Below are positions 59,401 through 64,000 of a stretch of DNA of 64,000 bases, one piece after another. Numbering within the stretch: position 1 is the first letter of the stretch; the number at the start of each line of letters is the position of its first letter. The stretch spans positions 22,176,728-22,240,727 of the forward strand of contig NC_134676.1 of NCBI RefSeq assembly GCF_030463565.1, given 5' to 3'. A model generated the notes under the pieces. That model saw only the letters and a program-made list of their open reading frames with translations. It did not search any database and was not told the origin of the DNA. A program made the translations under genes and the position numbers. Source of the stretch: Pelecanus crispus (Eukaryota; Chordata; Aves; Pelecaniformes; Pelecanidae).

Positions 59401-62400
59401 CCTCATCTCTGCTTGTTGCTATGGCCACACCATACGTCAGGCTTGCACTTTTTTTCTGGACCCGTTTGTTTATGACAGGCCTAGGTGCTTCCTATTATGG
59501 TGCCTGCATCAGCACAGTGTGCATTCGCAGCAGCAGCGGCGGGAGCCGGCAGCTGCCGCTGAGGTGATCAGCATGCAGCAGAGGACGGAGATGCTGCAGA
59601 ATCCCAGCATGCTCCCTGCAATACCACACACAAGGGCTGCTTCGAGACATGTTACATGGCATGCAAATAATGCATCTGGATTTGGCTGAAGAAATCCTTT
59701 TAACTCTATAGTTTTCCGTGGCAGCAAAAGCTGAACACGCGTGAGCTAAGGCTAAGAAGGGAGAATCCCAGCGAACCACACGTTTAGAAAGCAAAATACT
59801 GCGTTTTGCAAGGTCTCAAGTACCTGTCTGTCCCCCTGGATCCGAGATGCTGCTACTGAGCATCAGAGGCGAGCATTTTAATTCACATAACAAGAGCACA
59901 GTAAAAAACATCTTCACAAACTTGCTCATCATTAACTCACAAATGTAATTCTAGTATTTTATAGCTTGTTTCATTCATTTCAACTACTAAACTGAAAACA
60001 TTTTGTTTGTTTCATGTGCACTTGTAGGGGAGGTCCCTTGTGCACGGGGAAAACACGGCCAAACCCAAAGGTACAGTAACTCTCACACTACCCACACACA
60101 ACTTCTAATATATCAGGGCGCACCCACCATACAGTAGAAAACAAAGTCACCAACGCCACGTTTGTGGCAATAAAGCTTACCACCAATAGCCAAAGATTCA
60201 TGATACTACTGAAACACTCAAGAACTCCAACTACCTGCAAACCCAGCAGCAGCAAAGCTTAGAGCCCAGTCATTATCCTTCAAAATCACTTGCAGAAGCA
60301 CACAGCAAAGCAAAAGTTTTTTCTCAAAAAAAAGTAGTTCTCAAATCTTTAAAAAAAATAAAGATTCAAATGTTCCTTGTACTTGTCATTACTTATCACA
60401 GTCCAAATAAAGTTTGGCAAATTTCAAGCAAAGAAAATACATTAACTGCTCAAAAGACTGCATGCATAAAGTCTATTTTCTAGTCCATCTTGTCCATTTT
60501 TCACTAAAACATGTTCAATAATGCTTAAGTCCACAACGTCTAATTGGCAACCTACTTTTCAGTTGTTTCTGCTCTTCAAACTCTTTCTTGCTCTATTAAT
60601 GAAACAGCACTATCTTGCTATTTCTTTTGTTCTTACACTAACCCCTATTGTGCCTTCTGCCTACCATTCTTTCCCGCTGGAGTTGCACTACTTTTCCAGT
60701 GTCCCAAGGATGAAATTTGTAGAAACATTGCTAAAAAGCATAGCCAAAACATCACCTTGGCTGTTTATCCTTTCTTCGTCCAGATCAGCTCTGAAAACTA
60801 GCAACTGCTTCCTCATGTGAGGAAGTACACATGAATCACATCTTCACTTTGCAAAAATTAGTCTTCATTTAGACCACCCTGTGAAGCAGCAACGGGTGGC
60901 TGATGTATTATGAAAATCATTGTTTCTACACACAAGAAACCTTCGGGTGAAGTACCTTTCAGTTTACATTTTACAGCACATACTATACACTGATACCTTC
61001 AGAAAGAGTAAGAAAAAAAATATTTGGCACCTTCATTTCTAGTCCCTGCAGTTAAAATAACTTTTTCAGCACCAACTGGTGCAGTGTTGCCTTCCTGAAT
61101 CTATTGACTGACATCAGTATACTACAAGAGAAGGATATTTCATAATAAAACTTATCCACTTGGTGGTCCTCCTCTTAAAATTTCATTTACTGTAATTAAA
61201 ATACCAGTATCTTTAATCATTTTGCTCTTGGCAATTAGAAAAGACATCTTTGTTACAACCACTCATTCTGAACTGCAAAAAATGAAGTTTATGAAAACAT
61301 TAGTATCTCAGCTGGCAGCATGAGGTTGTCCATAATTCTGGGTAAAATTATTGCATCAAGGCTGTACAGTCAGCCTTGGCCACAAGAAGATCAGATAGCC
61401 TGTTTTAAATACATTAACGCCTGCTTGACCAGGTCCTTTCAATCATGTGAACTAATTCAATTAAAAACCACACATCATTATATCCATCAAACAATACTCC
61501 TCGCCTTAGGTATCTGGGGAATATGACTGATGTAGCGGAATGGTTATGAGGCTGCAGTTAACCACATACATTTCCTGTAAGGTTCAGCTCTTTATTCCAG
61601 AATAAAATGAACACTGAGTCTGTTCTGATTCCTTTATTTGACCCTGAAAAACCTGCTTGTGAAAATGCCACTAGTTAGTATACGGTGCTTATGAACACAG
61701 GCAAGCGAAAGCTACATGTTAAATTATTTAGGGAGAATGATGGAGGAGCTTGAAAACCAGCCTGGACTAGTGCACATTAAAGTAACTGCTGCCTCATTAA
61801 CGTTTTGCCAAAGTCTAGTGTTCATGAGAGTGGATTGCATTCTCATGTTCAGGAAACCTGCTAATGAGTGATCTTCCTAGCTGAAAACCTAACTTACACA
61901 TGAACGTATGCAGCGGTGAGTGGAAGGAGTCCTGCTACTGAGCTGTGCTACACGAACACGAACTGGACAGCACAGCCAAACACGTGAAAGTGGCAGCAAG
62001 ATGCTCCGAAGCATGTTTCCAGACTTGGACCACCACAAACGCCTCTTAACCCCTCTACCTCAGTTCCCCAACCTGCGAAACAGAAATACTTCTGATCTGC
62101 AAATTGAGTGAGGTGAATGTCATGGTGTATCACTGTAGCACAGTGCAGGCAATTTTTTTTTAACATAACTTGCAGTACAAGTAGATGAAAAAAGGACCTT
62201 GAAGATCTGTGTTCTTTCACAGGTGAAAAGCTAACTCAAGTATTGATGTTACGCATTTTATATTCTAGGCTGTTTTAAACAGATCCATAAGCTACTTCCA
62301 TACTTTCTGTACAAATTAGAAGTTACCCTTCATCAGGAAAGATGAACTATTACTATACAAAACTACATATGCATATTAATTGCAACTTTGGTATTTCTAA

Positions 62401-63130
62401 TCTATAATAAAAGATCAAAATCAAACAAATTTAACTGGAAGGTCTGCTTCCAGTTTAACTTTCCTTTGTCTTCTTGCTTTTCCTCCCCAAATAAAACCAA
62501 TAGCAAAAATGCATAAACCAGCAGCCTTTCCCGTAGCAATTGCAAGCAGAGGGTTTAGTTAAACATTGTCTTGCTGAGGGATCTTATAGAAGTATTCAGT
62601 CAGCTCCATTTCATTAGCTGATCATATATTAGTGGTTTACAACTTAATTGATAGAAGTAGCAAGCTGTTTCAATTTTATTTGTAGATAATCTCATAAAAC
62701 AGGCCCCACGTGTCAGCCTGATTCGGTGTTGCTCTGCTGCTTGTGATTTACAGCAGATGATACTATTGCCCGCACAGCTCCACTTCCACACCCGGAGCAG
62801 GCAAGCAGAGCCAACGACAGCCAGAGCTTGCCCTAGCGCAGCAGCGTCTCCCTTGGCTGGAGATTCAGATGAAGCAGCAGTCCCCGTTGCAGTGCAGCTC
62901 CAGCACCAGGCACGTCACAGGGCAGCCACTGGGAAGCTGCAGCCGAACTGCTCCGAGGTGAATCCCAGCTCCGCAGGCAGGTGTTGGCCACCGCCCTGCT
63001 CACACAGCTTCAAGGCAGAATGGGTAGCATCACCTTCCGTCATGCCTTAGCTTACCTACATTCAGTTCTGCAGCTACGCAGGGGACTGGCTGCAAGTTAA
63101 CTAGAACTGGGATCAATTTCTATTGATTAT

Positions 63131-63174
63131 TAAAAAAAAAAAAACAAAACACAAACCCAAACAACACAACACAA
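63131..63174. repeat. A-rich/AAC-rich simple sequence
   Basis: A-run followed by CAAAA, CAAAC and ACAAC-type units. Simple sequence in the upstream intron. Confidence 0.8.
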
Positions 63175-63419
63175 TACAGAATAGGACATATCCATCCATA
63201 ATACACTCAATTCTATGGTAAGTCTCCTAAACATGGAAAGTTTTGGCAGACGGTACCAAAACCCCTACTAATGTCACTGAGACAGGAGAACAGTTTCTTA
63301 GTGCAGTTTCTTTACAAGGCAGAGGCTGAACTGACGTTTCAGCAAACACTACATTCATTGTACCAAAACTTTAGATAATAGCAGAAGCTGCCTCTTACTA
63401 GAAACACAAAATTTATTAA

Positions 63420-63447
63420 AAGGAAAAAAAAAAAAGAAAAAGAAAGA
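63420..63447. repeat. A-rich tract with G interruptions
   Basis: Purine-only stretch dominated by A; no further meaning seen. Confidence 0.8.
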
Positions 63448-64000
63448 ATGGCCACTGCTCTCCAAAATGCTTCATATCTTACAATCTACCCTCAATTACA
63501 GCAGCATGCTACTGTGAATACAATGCAGGAGTTCTCGGCTCTAAATACCGTCACAAGGAGCCACAAGTATTTAGATACTTATCATGTCCTTCAGTAGCCA
63601 TGAATTCTACCTTTATTATTAAGCAACATGTTATGAAGTACTCATGTCCATGAAGCCTTTTCAAAGGAAAACCTTTGAAAAGGAAAAGAAACCCAACCAA
63701 ACAAAAAGCCCCAACAGTATTTTTTGTAAATGCCGCAAAAAGGCTTATCAATGTTTGCATTTTAACTTTAAATAATTTAACTGCTGGAAAAACTTTGTAA
63801 TTTTCAAATCCTCTATTATGGTCCTTGACAGTAAAGTTCTTTCCCACATCAAGTCCTAGTTATTTACTCCATAACATTTTGTTTATATTATTCTGTGCCA
63901 TTAAGCTAAAAGGAAAGAATCTTTCATACTGTGGCATTTCCTATAATTAAAGAGGCTACAAAAAGGGCTGTTTGTGTGCTGGTATGGGCCATTTGCTTAT

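Larger units (their letters stand above)
51371..64000 (-). other. PDE4D: Intron of longer PDE4D isoforms, second part
   Basis: Mostly AT-rich. No PDE4D exon was found, in particular not the preceding UCR2 exon. It contains several more GC- and CpG-rich patches (54.8-55.7, 57.9-58.1, 59.48-59.82 and 62.76-63.06 kb) and the open frames discussed under findings. No RNA gene recognised. Confidence 0.7.

Noticed and set aside
43064-64000. Search for the upstream UCR2 exon (about 113 bp in other PDE4 genes) and the PDE4D1/D2 first exon
   Set aside because: No stretch on the minus strand encodes the expected residues; they must lie beyond the window.

Overview
The window is vertebrate, almost certainly avian. 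It has split genes with consensus splice sites, very few interspersed repeats, and one CR1 LINE 3' end carrying the bird-type terminal ATTCTATG-like octamers. The species cannot be told from the sequence.

The only gene I can support is the 3' half of PDE4D (cAMP-specific phosphodiesterase 4D), on the minus strand from about 43 kb down to 22.55 kb. I placed nine coding exons shared by all catalytically active PDE4D isoforms and one alternative first coding exon, recognised as that of the super-short isoform PDE4D6 (43016-43063). The ten coding pieces are 48, 94, 173, 99, 165, 100, 155, 123, 183 and 411 bp. They join in frame into a 516-residue protein (517 codons with the stop). It holds the end of UCR2, the linker, the whole catalytic domain with every metal ligand and the invariant glutamine, and the PDE4D-specific acidic C-terminus. 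The exons for UCR1 and the first part of UCR2 are not in the window and should lie beyond position 64000.

Layout, left to right. 1 to about 17 kb is gene-free, fairly GC-rich sequence with only chance-looking open frames and a few simple-sequence motifs. About 17.7-22.55 kb is AT-rich and probably holds the long PDE4D 3' UTR, with several candidate poly(A) signals on the minus strand. 22.55-35.8 kb holds the nine shared exons. 35.8-43.0 kb is the intron between the UCR2 exon and the PDE4D6 exon. 43.06-43.7 kb is the PDE4D6 leader and probable promoter. 43.7-64 kb is intron for the longer isoforms, interrupted by a CR1 fragment at 50.8-51.4 kb.

I found no wholly new system. The best points for a second look are a GC-AG intron inside the catalytic domain, the PDE4D6 exon and promoter region, a perfect oestrogen-response-type palindrome 1 kb inside the following intron, a 22-base G run, a 135-codon open frame ending in a strong splice donor, and the ancestral-type tyrosine at a UCR2 site that is phenylalanine in primates.
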